Source: Salisaeta longa DSM 21114
GTDB lineage: Bacteria > Bacteroidota > Rhodothermia > Rhodothermales > Salinibacteraceae
Reading direction: 5' to 3'
NCBI RefSeq assembly: GCF_000419585.1
Contig: NZ_ATTH01000001.1
Location: 2,643,001 to 2,707,000 of the forward strand
Length of the DNA: 64,000 nucleotides
Position 1 is the first letter of the stretch. Every line of letters starts with the position of its first letter. Positions 10,558 through 19,351 of the stretch are shown here, one piece after another. Both the position numbers and the translations under genes were made by a program. The notes under the pieces were generated by a model, which was not told the origin of the DNA, made no database searches, and saw only the letters and a program-made list of their open reading frames with translations.

Positions 10558-11040
10558 ATGGACTTACGACGCAGTTGGATGAATACAGCACGCGGCATTG
10601 ACATTCTTTTGGCAGAGGACGACCCCGACGACCGCATGTTTACGCGGCGCGCGCTCAAGGGCAGCCGCCTTGCCAACGACATCTCGGCCGTAGAGGATGG
10701 CGAGGAGCTCATGCAGTACCTGCGCCACGAGGGGCCCTACAGCGACCCCTCCACCTCGCCGCGCCCCGGCCTGATCTTGCTCGACCTGAACATGCCCCGC
10801 ATGGACGGCCGTGAAGCCCTCAAGCAAATTAAATCAGATGCGGATCTCCGTCGGATCCCGGTCATTGTGTTAACAACCTCTGATGCCGAGCAAGACATCT
10901 TGCAAAGCTACGATTTGGGAGTGAATGCCTTCGTGACGAAGCCGGTTACCTTCGAAGGCCTCGCCGATGCGATCAAGGCGTTGGGGGAATTCTGGTTCGA
11001 GATTGTGAAGCTCCCGCCCGAGCGCGAAGTAATCGACTGA
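10558..11040 (+). CDS. Single-domain response regulator (Rcp1-like)
   Basis: A 160-residue receiver domain with no output domain. It shows the acidic pair in LLAEDDPDD, the phosphoacceptor aspartate (about D76) in LLDLNMPRMDG, the switch threonine in VLTTSD, and the lysine in FVTKPV. Stand-alone regulators of this type shuttle phosphoryl groups or work by protein contact. It lies between a PAS kinase and a hybrid kinase, 6 bases before the latter, so it probably carries phosphate between them. ATG at 10579 is an alternative start. Confidence 0.88.
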   Translation: MDLRRSWMNTARGIDILLAEDDPDDRMFTRRALKGSRLANDISAVEDGEELMQYLRHEGPYSDPSTSPRPGLILLDLNMPRMDGREALKQIKSDADLRRIPVIVLTTSDAEQDILQSYDLGVNAFVTKPVTFEGLADAIKALGEFWFEIVKLPPEREVID

Positions 11041-11046
11041 TCCTAC

Positions 11047-12978
11047 ATGATGACAGCTCCCGAGGCGCTCGACCTTCTGCTCATTGAGGATGATGAGGAC
11101 GACTTCCTCATCACCAAAGCGCTCCTCTCGAAGGCGCAAACCATCCAGTGCGCCATCGACTGGGCGCAGAGTTACGACGAAGGCCTCGAGGCCATCTTCG
11201 ACGGGAGCTACGACGTGTGCCTTGTGGACTACCGCCTGGGGGCCCGCAACGGGCTCGACCTGCTCAAGGAGGTGAAGGAACGCGGCGGCGTGCCCACGCC
11301 CATCATTCTGCTCACGGGCCAGGGCGACCTGCGCGTGGACCTGGACGCCATGACGGCCGGGGCGGCCGATTACCTCTCGAAAGAGCAGATCGACGCGCCG
11401 CTTTTAGAGCGCTCCATTCGGTATGCCGTGGAGCGCCACGCCGCCGAGCAACGCATCCGCGAGCAGGCCCAGCTCCTCGACAAGGCCCGCGATGCGATCA
11501 TCGCCTACGACCTTGACGGGCGCGTGGTGTACTGGAACAAGAGCGCCGAGCGCCTCACCGGCTGGAGCGCCGACGACGTGCTGGGCACCACGGCCCGCGA
11601 CCGCCTCTACCCCGAAAGTCAGCACGAGAAGCTCGCCGAGGCCCGCGCGACCATCGAGGCCGAAGACGAGTGGACCGGCGAGCTGCGGCAACAAACGCGC
11701 GATGACGAGGAACTCATCGTGGAGAGCCGCTGGACCCTTGTGCGCAACGACGCCGGGCAGCCCCAATCCATCCTCGTCATCAACACCGACATCACCGAGC
11801 GGAAGCAACTCGAATCGCAGTTTCTCCGCTCGCAGCGCATGGAAAGCATCGGCCGCCTCGTGGGCGGCATCGCGCACGACCTGGGCAACCTGCTCGTCCC
11901 CATCCTTTTGGGCGTGAAGGTGTTGCAACAACGGTTTGGCGACGACGACCAGGCCGAGCGCACCCTCTCCATGATTCAGAAAAGCGCCGAGCGCGGCTCA
12001 AACATGGTCGAGCAGGTGCTGGCGTTTGCCCGCGGCGTAGAGGGCGAGCGCGTGGCGCTCGACGTGCGCACCATCATCGAGGAGGTGGAGAAGATCACCG
12101 GCGAGACGTTCTCGGACGCCATCTCGGTGGTCACGGATCCGCCCGAGGAGCTTCCAAACATTGTGGGCGACGCGACGCAGATTCAGCAGGTGCTCATGAA
12201 CCTGTGCGTGAACGCCCGCGACGCCATGGACGACGGCGGCCGCATCACCATCAGCGCCAGCACCGTCACCATTACCGACGCCGACGCCCGCCGCACCCTC
12301 GATGCCGCGCCGGGCACGTACGTGCGCGTCTCGGTGGAAGACACCGGCAGCGGCATTCCGCCCGACGTGGTCGACAAGGTGTTTGAGCCGTTCTTTTCAA
12401 CAAAGCCCGAGGGCGAGGGCACAGGCCTTGGCCTCTCGACGGCCTACAGCATCATCAAGAGCCACAACGGCTTTATGGATGTGGACAGCGCGCCGGGCGA
12501 GGGGACGACCTTCGACCTGTACCTGCCGGTGGCCGATGCCGATGCGCGCGAGCGCAGCACCCCGGCGCCGGAAGCCTTGCGCGCAGGCCAGGGCGAACGC
12601 ATCCTCGTGGTTGACGATGAGGCGTTCATCCTGGACACCGCCAAGCAGACGCTGGAGGATGCCGGCTACGCCGTAGAAACGGCGGGCAGCGGCACGGCGG
12701 CCCTTGAGCGGCTGGATGCCACGGGGCCTGACCGCTTCGATGCGCTCATCACGGACTTGCGTATGCCCGGCATGGACGGCTTTGAACTGATCCGCGCGGC
12801 CCGTGAGCGAAGCGCCGACCTGCCGATCATCGCGGCCAGCGGGCTGGCCGACGGGCGCACCGACCAGGCCCTCGACGCTGGCGCGCAAACCTTTCTGGCC
12901 AAGCCGTTTACCGCCGAAAAGCTGCAGGCCGCCCTGCAAGAGGTGCTGCCCGCACACAAAGCAGCCCCGTCCTCGTAG
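11047..12978 (+). CDS. Hybrid histidine kinase: receiver-PAS-HisKA-HATPase-receiver
   Basis: A 643-residue phosphorelay protein. The N-terminal receiver (about 5-125) has DLLLIEDDEDD and CLVDYRLG. A PAS domain (about 140-260) begins at DARDAIIAYDLDG. The HisKA histidine is in GGIAHDLGNLL, and the HATPase follows with NLCVNARDAM, EDTGSGIPP and GTGLGLST. A second receiver (about 515-640) has VVDDEAFI, TDLRMPGMDG and LAKPF. Receivers at both ends let it accept phosphate from the neighbouring regulator and pass it on. It is the last gene of the cluster and is convergent with smc. Confidence 0.9.
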   Translation: MMTAPEALDLLLIEDDEDDFLITKALLSKAQTIQCAIDWAQSYDEGLEAIFDGSYDVCLVDYRLGARNGLDLLKEVKERGGVPTPIILLTGQGDLRVDLDAMTAGAADYLSKEQIDAPLLERSIRYAVERHAAEQRIREQAQLLDKARDAIIAYDLDGRVVYWNKSAERLTGWSADDVLGTTARDRLYPESQHEKLAEARATIEAEDEWTGELRQQTRDDEELIVESRWTLVRNDAGQPQSILVINTDITERKQLESQFLRSQRMESIGRLVGGIAHDLGNLLVPILLGVKVLQQRFGDDDQAERTLSMIQKSAERGSNMVEQVLAFARGVEGERVALDVRTIIEEVEKITGETFSDAISVVTDPPEELPNIVGDATQIQQVLMNLCVNARDAMDDGGRITISASTVTITDADARRTLDAAPGTYVRVSVEDTGSGIPPDVVDKVFEPFFSTKPEGEGTGLGLSTAYSIIKSHNGFMDVDSAPGEGTTFDLYLPVADADARERSTPAPEALRAGQGERILVVDDEAFILDTAKQTLEDAGYAVETAGSGTAALERLDATGPDRFDALITDLRMPGMDGFELIRAARERSADLPIIAASGLADGRTDQALDAGAQTFLAKPFTAEKLQAALQEVLPAHKAAPSS

Positions 12979-13021
12979 CAGCGCTGTGTGCCCGATCCCA
13001 AAGCGCATGCAAACGTGCGCA

Positions 13022-16000
13022 TCAGCCGGTGAGGGCGACGGCCTCGTCGAACTGCACGCCCACCAGCTTCGAGACGCCCTGCTCTTCCATCGTGATGCCG
13101 TAGAGCCGGTCCGCCAGGGCCATCGTCCGCTGGTTGTGCGTTACGAGGATAAACTGCGTGTCGTGCTCAAAGCGCCGGATCAGCTCCATGAAGCGCTCCA
13201 CGTTGGCATCGTCCAACGGCGCATCCACCTCATCCAGGATGCAAAACGGACTTGGCTTGACGAGGTAGATGGCAAACAGGAGTGCGATGGCTGTCAGCGT
13301 TTTTTCGCCGCTGGAGAGTTGTTCGAGCGTGACCGGGCGCTTGCCCTTCGGCTGGGCGATAATCTGGATGCCGGCATCGAGCGGGTCGTCGCTTTCTTCG
13401 AGCTCCAAGCGAGCCGAGGCGCCGTCCCCAAAGAGCTCGGTAAAGAGTCGCTGAAAGCTGCTGTGTACCTCCTCGTAGGTCGCGTTGAAGCGCTCGGCTG
13501 CCGTTTGGTTGATCTCGTGGATCGTCTCGACAAGCGTTTCTTCGGCGTGCTCCAGATCCTCTTGTTGCTCCTGGAGAAAGGCCAGCCGTTCCTTCTCGTC
13601 CTCGTAGGCTTCAAGCGCCAGCGGATTCACGTCGCCGATGCGGTCGCGCTTGGTGCGAAGCGTCTCGGCGCGCGCCTGTGCCGCTTCGCGGTCGAAGTCG
13701 TCGGGGAGCGGAAACGGAGCATCGGCGATATCGCGTCCAAACGCTTCTTGGCCGCGCTCCACCAGGTCGGCGCGGCGGGCCTCCAGGTCGGCGGCCTGCA
13801 CGGCTCGTTCGTTGGCCGCCTGCACCGCCTCCTCACGCTGGGAGCGGAGCGTGCGCAGGGCGTCGTTCTGTTCTTCGATGACGGCCTTGGTTTCTTCTAC
13901 CGCGGCCGCGGCGGTTTCCACCGCCTCCTCAAACGACGCCCGCTCGGTACGGGCCGTGTCAATGGTCGCATCGAGCGCCGTCTGCCGATCCAACGCCGCC
14001 TCGATGGTGTCTTCCAGCTCGTCGATGGTTTGCGCGCGGCGCTCGGTCTCGTCCGCCAGCGTCTCCAGGCGCGTGCGGGTGCGCTCCAGGTCGCGCGCGA
14101 GGTTTTCGGCCCGGTTGGCGGCCTGCACGGCGGCCACGTTGGCTTCGCTGAAGGCTTCGGTAGCGGCGCGCTCCTTTTCCTCGGCCTCCTCAAGGGCCGC
14201 AACGGCGGTGTCGCGGGCGGTGCGGGCCTCCGCGGCGGTGGCGCGGCCCTCGGCCACGGCCGCCTCCAGGTCGTCGATGCGCGCGGCGATGGTTTCCTGC
14301 TCGGCAGTGATCTCTTCGATGCGCGCGTCGAGGGCCGTGCGGCGTTCGGTGAGGCGTTCCTGCTCGTAGCGCGCCCGCTCGGCGCGGCGCTCGGCCTTTT
14401 GCAGCGCCGCCTCTTGCGCCTCCACCGCGGCCCGCTCGGCATCCAGCGCATACGCATCGAGCGCCTCCTGGGCTTCTTCGACGGCGCGCGTGGCGGCAGC
14501 AACCGACTCTTGCGCGGCGGCCTGCGCGGCGCGGGCCTCTTGCAACTGCTCGTGGCGGCCCAGGCGACTGGCCACCGGCGATGCGGAGGCGGCACTTCCG
14601 CCGTGTTGCAAGCCGCGGGCATCGGCCCAGGCGCCGTCCGGCGTAAACACCCGCACGGACGTAGCGGCCTGGCGCGCACTGCGCGCGGCGTCTTGGAGCG
14701 TGTCGGTCACGAAGGCGCCGCTGAGCAGCACATCGGCGATGCGTGCGAACGTATCGTTGGCGGCGCGCACCAACGGGCGTAGCGGCCGAGCGCCCTTGAG
14801 GGCGGGCGTGGGCGGCGGTTCGGGCAGCCGCTCGGTGATGAGAAACGTCGCCTGCCCGGCTTCGGTGTCTTGCAAGTGCGCGATGGCCGCGCGGGCCTCG
14901 GCCGGCGTCTCGACCACCACGCAGGCCGCGAGGTCTCCGAGGGCGGCGTCGAGGGCGCGCCGCAGCGAATCGTCGCACGCCAATCCATCGGCCACGGTGT
15001 CCAGCTCCGGGAGCGGCCCCTCCGCCAGCGACTGCACCGCGTCCGAAAACTCGTCGTAGCTGGTCACGAGGCCCTCCAGCAGGTCAACCTCAGCCGCGGC
15101 GGCGTCGCGGCGGCGCTCGGCCGTGCGCAGCGACGCTTGGGCCTCCTCCAGCGCCGACGCGCGCGCGTCGCGTTCCGATTGGGCAGCCGCCAGGGCGTCC
15201 TGTGCCGCGGCGCGTGCCGTTTGGGCCTCGGCAATGGCGGTTTCGGCCGCTGCAACTTGCGCGTCAAGGGTTTCTTGTTCGTCGGCAAGGGTCGCGTGTT
15301 CGTCGCGTGCGCGCTCGGCTTCGTCGCTCAGCAGCTCTTGCCGGTTGGTGAGGCGGTCGAGCGTACGGCGGCGGCGGGCCTGCTCCTGCTCGGCCGCCTC
15401 GACGGCCGCGCGATGGGTGCGCACCTCGTCGCGCAACGCCTCGGCCGTGGCGCGGGCTTCGTCGCGTTCCGCGCGGGCTTCGTCGCGGGTTTGCTCAGCT
15501 GCGGCGGTGGCGGGCTTCGCTTCTTGCAGGGCCTGTGTGAGTCGCTCGGCAGCGGCCTGGAGCGTCTCCTGCTCCTCTGCAGCGGCCTCTTGCGCCTCCT
15601 GGGCCCGCGCCCGGTCGCGGCGCGCCTGATTCAGCCGTTCGCGCTGCACCCGCTGGTCGGCCTCCAGGTCGCGGATGTGCGCGCGGTGGTCCTGCAGGGC
15701 CTCGCGCGCGGCCTCCAGGGCGGTCGTGCGTTCGTCGAGCGTGGCACGCGCTTCCTCGCGGGCAGCTTCTTTGGCCTCAATGGCGGCTTGCAGCGTCTCG
15801 GCCTGTTCCTGCTGCTCGGCCTGCTGCTGGGTGCGCGTCGCGTGGCGCGCGGCGAGCGCGTTGAAGCGGGCCTGCAGCACGTGCTGCTCCACCGTTGCCA
15901 GCTCCTCGGTGACCTCCTGGTGGGTGGCAGCCTTCTTCGACTGCCGCTTGAGGCGCCGCACCTGTTTTCCAATCTCGTCGGTTAGGTCGCGGATGCGGTC

Positions 16001-16564
16001 GAGGTCCGACTGCGTGTTGTCCAGCTTGCGCAGCGCCTGCCGCCGCCGCATCTTGTACCGCGTGATGCCGGCGGCCTCCTCAAACAGGCGGCGGCGTTCC
16101 TCCTTGTTTCCCGAGAGGATGTCGTCGATCATCTTCAGCTCGATCACCGAGTAGGCATCGGCGCCCATCCCCGTATCCATGAACAGGCTGGTGATGTCCT
16201 TCAGGCGGCACTCGGTGCCGTTCAGCAGGTACTCGGAGGTGCCGTCGCGAAAGAGGCGCCGCCCCACCGTCACTTCGTTGTACTCGGTGGGCAGCACGCC
16301 GCGGTTGTTTTCGATGGTGAGCTGCACCTCGGCCATGCCCAGCGGCTTACGATCGGCCGTGCCGTTGAAGATGACGTTCTGCATCTTATCGGAGCGGAGC
16401 ACCGTGGGGCGCTGCTCGCCAATCACCCACCGCACGGCATCAACCACGTTCGATTTGCCACAGCCGTTGGGGCCTACGATGGCCGTAATGCCGCGGTCAA
16501 AGGTCAGGGTGGTGTCGTCGGCGAAGCTCTTGAAGCCGTTGAGCGAAAGCGTGCGGAGGTACAT
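13022..16564 (-). CDS. smc: Chromosome segregation ATPase SMC
   Basis: The 1,180-residue core of the SMC-ScpAB condensin that loads on and compacts the chromosome. The N-terminal head has Walker A GPNGCGKSN near residue 35, and conserved FMDTGMGADAYSVIE and EEAAGITRYK follow. Two very long alanine/glutamate-rich coiled coils (about 170-500 and 670-1010) flank a hinge around 510-660. The C-terminal head has the ABC signature LSSGEKTLTA and Walker B CILDEVDAPLDD. Length is typical of bacterial SMC. It lies 48 bases after a PorT-like gene on the same strand. This housekeeping SMC is distinct from the Wadjet JetC in the island. Confidence 0.96.
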   Translation of the reverse strand: MYLRTLSLNGFKSFADDTTLTFDRGITAIVGPNGCGKSNVVDAVRWVIGEQRPTVLRSDKMQNVIFNGTADRKPLGMAEVQLTIENNRGVLPTEYNEVTVGRRLFRDGTSEYLLNGTECRLKDITSLFMDTGMGADAYSVIELKMIDDILSGNKEERRRLFEEAAGITRYKMRRRQALRKLDNTQSDLDRIRDLTDEIGKQVRRLKRQSKKAATHQEVTEELATVEQHVLQARFNALAARHATRTQQQAEQQEQAETLQAAIEAKEAAREEARATLDERTTALEAAREALQDHRAHIRDLEADQRVQRERLNQARRDRARAQEAQEAAAEEQETLQAAAERLTQALQEAKPATAAAEQTRDEARAERDEARATAEALRDEVRTHRAAVEAAEQEQARRRRTLDRLTNRQELLSDEAERARDEHATLADEQETLDAQVAAAETAIAEAQTARAAAQDALAAAQSERDARASALEEAQASLRTAERRRDAAAAEVDLLEGLVTSYDEFSDAVQSLAEGPLPELDTVADGLACDDSLRRALDAALGDLAACVVVETPAEARAAIAHLQDTEAGQATFLITERLPEPPPTPALKGARPLRPLVRAANDTFARIADVLLSGAFVTDTLQDAARSARQAATSVRVFTPDGAWADARGLQHGGSAASASPVASRLGRHEQLQEARAAQAAAQESVAAATRAVEEAQEALDAYALDAERAAVEAQEAALQKAERRAERARYEQERLTERRTALDARIEEITAEQETIAARIDDLEAAVAEGRATAAEARTARDTAVAALEEAEEKERAATEAFSEANVAAVQAANRAENLARDLERTRTRLETLADETERRAQTIDELEDTIEAALDRQTALDATIDTARTERASFEEAVETAAAAVEETKAVIEEQNDALRTLRSQREEAVQAANERAVQAADLEARRADLVERGQEAFGRDIADAPFPLPDDFDREAAQARAETLRTKRDRIGDVNPLALEAYEDEKERLAFLQEQQEDLEHAEETLVETIHEINQTAAERFNATYEEVHSSFQRLFTELFGDGASARLELEESDDPLDAGIQIIAQPKGKRPVTLEQLSSGEKTLTAIALLFAIYLVKPSPFCILDEVDAPLDDANVERFMELIRRFEHDTQFILVTHNQRTMALADRLYGITMEEQGVSKLVGVQFDEAVALTG

Positions 16565-16612
16565 GCACTGCGATAGAATCTCTGGACAAACGCGAAAAGG
16601 GAGCGGCGGGCG

Positions 16613-17281
16613 TTAGAACTGCAGGGTGGCCACTACCGACCAGATGCCGTACGCGCCGTCTTCGGGAAAGGGCCGATCGGGGAAGGGCTGCGTGCGCACG
16701 GCGTGCGCGACATCCACAAGGCCCAGGGTGTATCGCAGGGTGAGGCCGATGCGCGCGGGCTCGGGGCCCAGCGTGATGCCGAGGCCGCCTACGGCGCCGG
16801 CGTCGAGGCGCTGGTAAAACGACTGATCGGCTTCGAGCGGAAAGCGGGCGTCGGCGTTGCCCACGCTGAGCTGTTCGTTCACTTTCACCGACACGGTGGG
16901 CCCGGCCATCAGGTGCAGGCGGGAGGCCGCCACGCGCGGCCCGCGCACTTGCAGCAGCAGGGGCAGCTCGATGTAGGCTGCGCCATAGCGCACGCTGCCA
17001 TTTTCGGAAGCGACGGCCACGCCCTTTTGGCTAAAGAGCACCTCGGGCCGCAGGGTAAAGCGGCCGCCGAGCGGCTGCAGCATGGTTGCCCCAATGAGGT
17101 AGGCCGTTCGGTAGCCTACCGGGTTTGGCGCCGTGCGCAGCGTGGCCGCGTTAATGCCTGCCACAAGGCCAAAGCGTCGCTCCGGGGCCGTGCGGCTTTG
17201 CCCGTGCGCTGCCGAGAGCTGCGGCACTACAAGAATGCAAACCACCGCGTACCAGAATGCCGGGCGGCGAAGAGAGCCCAT
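16613..17281 (-). CDS. PorT-like outer-membrane beta-barrel protein
   Basis: About 222 residues with a signal peptide (hydrophobic stretch ending near LSAAHGQ) followed by alternating beta strands. Features such as RFGLVAGINAATL, LRPEVLFSQKGVA, YIELPLLLQVRG and a final aromatic strand ending in F match the PorT / outer membrane beta-barrel family common in Bacteroidota. Function is structural or unknown; PorT itself belongs to type IX secretion, but nothing else of that system is in the window. ATG 17281 is preferred because it puts the signal peptide at the start. Confidence 0.75.
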   Translation of the reverse strand: MGSLRRPAFWYAVVCILVVPQLSAAHGQSRTAPERRFGLVAGINAATLRTAPNPVGYRTAYLIGATMLQPLGGRFTLRPEVLFSQKGVAVASENGSVRYGAAYIELPLLLQVRGPRVAASRLHLMAGPTVSVKVNEQLSVGNADARFPLEADQSFYQRLDAGAVGGLGITLGPEPARIGLTLRYTLGLVDVAHAVRTQPFPDRPFPEDGAYGIWSVVATLQF

Positions 17282-17376
17282 AGAACATAACCCATTCGTG
17301 ACAAGAGCCATTGCACGCCCTAACGATGCACGAGGCTGTACAGATCCGCTGCTGTCGCCCCGCCGGCCAGGCCCGG

Positions 17377-19071
17377 CTACAGGAAGCGCTCCACCGTTTC
17401 GAGCAGCGCCTCGGCAGCAAACGGTTTGGCGAGGTACTCGTCGAAGCCCGCCGCGCGCAGCCGCTCCCGGTCGCCCGGCATGGCCACCGCCGTAACGGCC
17501 ACCATGGGCACGTCGGCATATGCCGGACGCTCGCGCAGGGCCCGCAGCACGTCGACGCCGCTGCCGCCTGCGCCTAAGTTAATGTCGATGAGGAGCACAT
17601 CAAACGCCTGCGCTTCGGTTTGTTGCAGCGCCTCTTGCATGTCTTGCGCCACCGATAGCTCCACGACGTCGTCGAGCAGGCTGCGCAGCAAAAAGACGGT
17701 GTTGTCGTTGTCTTCGACCGCCAACACGCGGCCATCGGAACGTGGCATTGCAGGTGCTCCAGATTCGGTTGCACGGGCAGATGTGCCGTTTTCTGCAAGG
17801 GGAAAGGACACCGTGAACGTGCTGCCCTCACCGGCCTCCGACGCCACGGCGATGGTGCCGTCCATGGCCTCGACGAGCTGCTTGGCGATGGACAGGCCGA
17901 GGCCCGAGCCGTCGTATTCTCGCGTCAGGCCCTCGGACTCTTGCTGGAAGCTCTCGAAGAGTTGCGACTGAAAGCCTTCGCCGATGCCAATGCCGGTGTC
18001 GGCCACGGAGACGGAAATTTGCGGCGCTACGCCGTTGCGCTGCACCTCTACGCGCACCTCGATGTGGCCCGTGTCGGTAAACTTCACCGCATTGGAAATG
18101 AGGTTCTGCAGCACGCTGTTCAGGGCGCCGGCGTCGAGCCGCGCGGTGGCGTGGTGTGCGGCCTCATCGAGCGAAAAGCGCATGTCGAGGCCCTTCTTTT
18201 CGGCGCGCTCGCGAAACAGCTCCACCACCTCCAACACCTCGTCGGCCACGGGCACCGGCTCCAGGTCCACGTTCATGCTGTCGGCTTCGAGCTTGGCCAG
18301 CGTGAGCAGCGATGAGAGCGTATCCATGAGGCGGCTCCCGGCCGACTTAATCCGCCGGATGTGCTCGTCGAACTGGTTGCCCTCGCTCTTGGCGCGCATC
18401 ACGTCGGCCAGGCCCAAAATAGCGGTGAGCGGCGTGCGGATCTCGTGGCTCATATTGGCCAAAAAGGCCGACTTGGCCCGGCTGGCGGCTTCTGCGTTTT
18501 CTTTGGCCCGCGCCAGCTCATCGCGCTGCTGCTCCAGTGCCTGCGTCTGCTGCTCCAAAGCGCGCGTGCGCTCCTCCACGCGTCGCTCCAGATCTTTGTT
18601 GAGCTGCACGCGCTCGGTCACATCGTTTTGCACGCCCACAAAGTGCGTCACCTCCCCGTCGGGGTTATACACCGGCGTCAGGTAGAGCTCATTCCAAAAC
18701 ATCTCGCCATTTTTTCGGAAGTTGCGGAGCACCGTGCGGCAGTAGCGTCCGTTCGCTACCGCCGTGCGCAGCGTATCGAGGGCCACTTGGTCGCGGTGGT
18801 GGTTGCCCGCCCCGTCGATCTGCAAAAACCGGCAGTTGCGCCCCAAAATTTCCTCCTCGTCGTAGCCCGTCAGCGCCTTGAAGCCCTGGTTGACGTACAC
18901 AATGGGATTGTCGGGCTGGCTCACATCCGTAATGACCAGCGAATTGTTGGCCGCCTCCACCACCCGCTTCAGGAGCTCTTTCACCTCGTCCTCCGAGCGG
19001 GGCAGATCGATCTGATCGTACGAGGGCCGCGGTTGCCCGCGGTTGGGGTCATCAAAGCTTGATGAGGACAT
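17377..19071 (-). CDS. LOV blue-light sensor hybrid histidine kinase with receiver
   Basis: A 564-residue protein. A LOV-type PAS domain (about 35-155) has the photoactive-cysteine motif GRNCRFLQ with C80, and ends FVGVQNDVTER as in known LOV domains; such domains bind flavin and form a cysteinyl adduct in blue light. A coiled coil leads to HisKA (H209 in NMSHEIRTPL), HATPase (NLISNAVKF, VADTGIGIG, GSGLGLSI), and a C-terminal receiver with LLIDINLG and LAKPFA. It should turn blue light into phosphorelay output. ATG 19071 avoids 50 unconserved residues and lies below a sigma70-like promoter. Confidence 0.9.
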   Translation of the reverse strand: MSSSSFDDPNRGQPRPSYDQIDLPRSEDEVKELLKRVVEAANNSLVITDVSQPDNPIVYVNQGFKALTGYDEEEILGRNCRFLQIDGAGNHHRDQVALDTLRTAVANGRYCRTVLRNFRKNGEMFWNELYLTPVYNPDGEVTHFVGVQNDVTERVQLNKDLERRVEERTRALEQQTQALEQQRDELARAKENAEAASRAKSAFLANMSHEIRTPLTAILGLADVMRAKSEGNQFDEHIRRIKSAGSRLMDTLSSLLTLAKLEADSMNVDLEPVPVADEVLEVVELFRERAEKKGLDMRFSLDEAAHHATARLDAGALNSVLQNLISNAVKFTDTGHIEVRVEVQRNGVAPQISVSVADTGIGIGEGFQSQLFESFQQESEGLTREYDGSGLGLSIAKQLVEAMDGTIAVASEAGEGSTFTVSFPLAENGTSARATESGAPAMPRSDGRVLAVEDNDNTVFLLRSLLDDVVELSVAQDMQEALQQTEAQAFDVLLIDINLGAGGSGVDVLRALRERPAYADVPMVAVTAVAMPGDRERLRAAGFDEYLAKPFAAEALLETVERFL

Positions 19072-19154
19072 GGTGCTGGGCACGAGTACGAAGTACAAGG
19101 GGGTAAGGCTATTCCGTGCCTGTTGCACACAGCTCAGCCCTCCGGTGATTTTCC

Positions 19155-19184
19155 AGTATACGATATTCGCTATAGTTTTTACAA
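19155..19184 (-). promoter_or_regulatory. Sigma70-like promoter for the LOV kinase gene
   Basis: Read on the minus strand: TTGTAA, an 18-base spacer, TATACT. The -10 box lies about 85 bases before the kinase start codon. The 280-base divergent region 19072-19351 also serves the TonB receptor. I looked there for a cobalamin riboswitch, because the receptor is BtuB-like, and found no B12 box. Confidence 0.5.
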
Positions 19185-19351
19185 GCTGGGTGTGTGAGAA
19201 AATCAGCGCGTCCCGCTGCATACGGGCAATACAAAACAGTCATTCGCCCGTGTCGCCTCGAAGCTTTTGGAAATTGGGTGTCGCGGCTTGGGAAATCGGG
19301 GCGCGCGTTGTACCCTGTAGTGCGCCGCCCCCCGACCAGCCGTTGCCCGCC

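Noticed and set aside
12803-14782. 659-codon plus-strand frame opposite smc
   Set aside because: It is a shadow of the high-GC smc coding strand; smc has all SMC motifs and the plus frame has none.
19072-19351. Cobalamin riboswitch before the BtuB-like receptor
   Set aside because: The B12 box and the expected conserved stems were not found in the 280-base gap.
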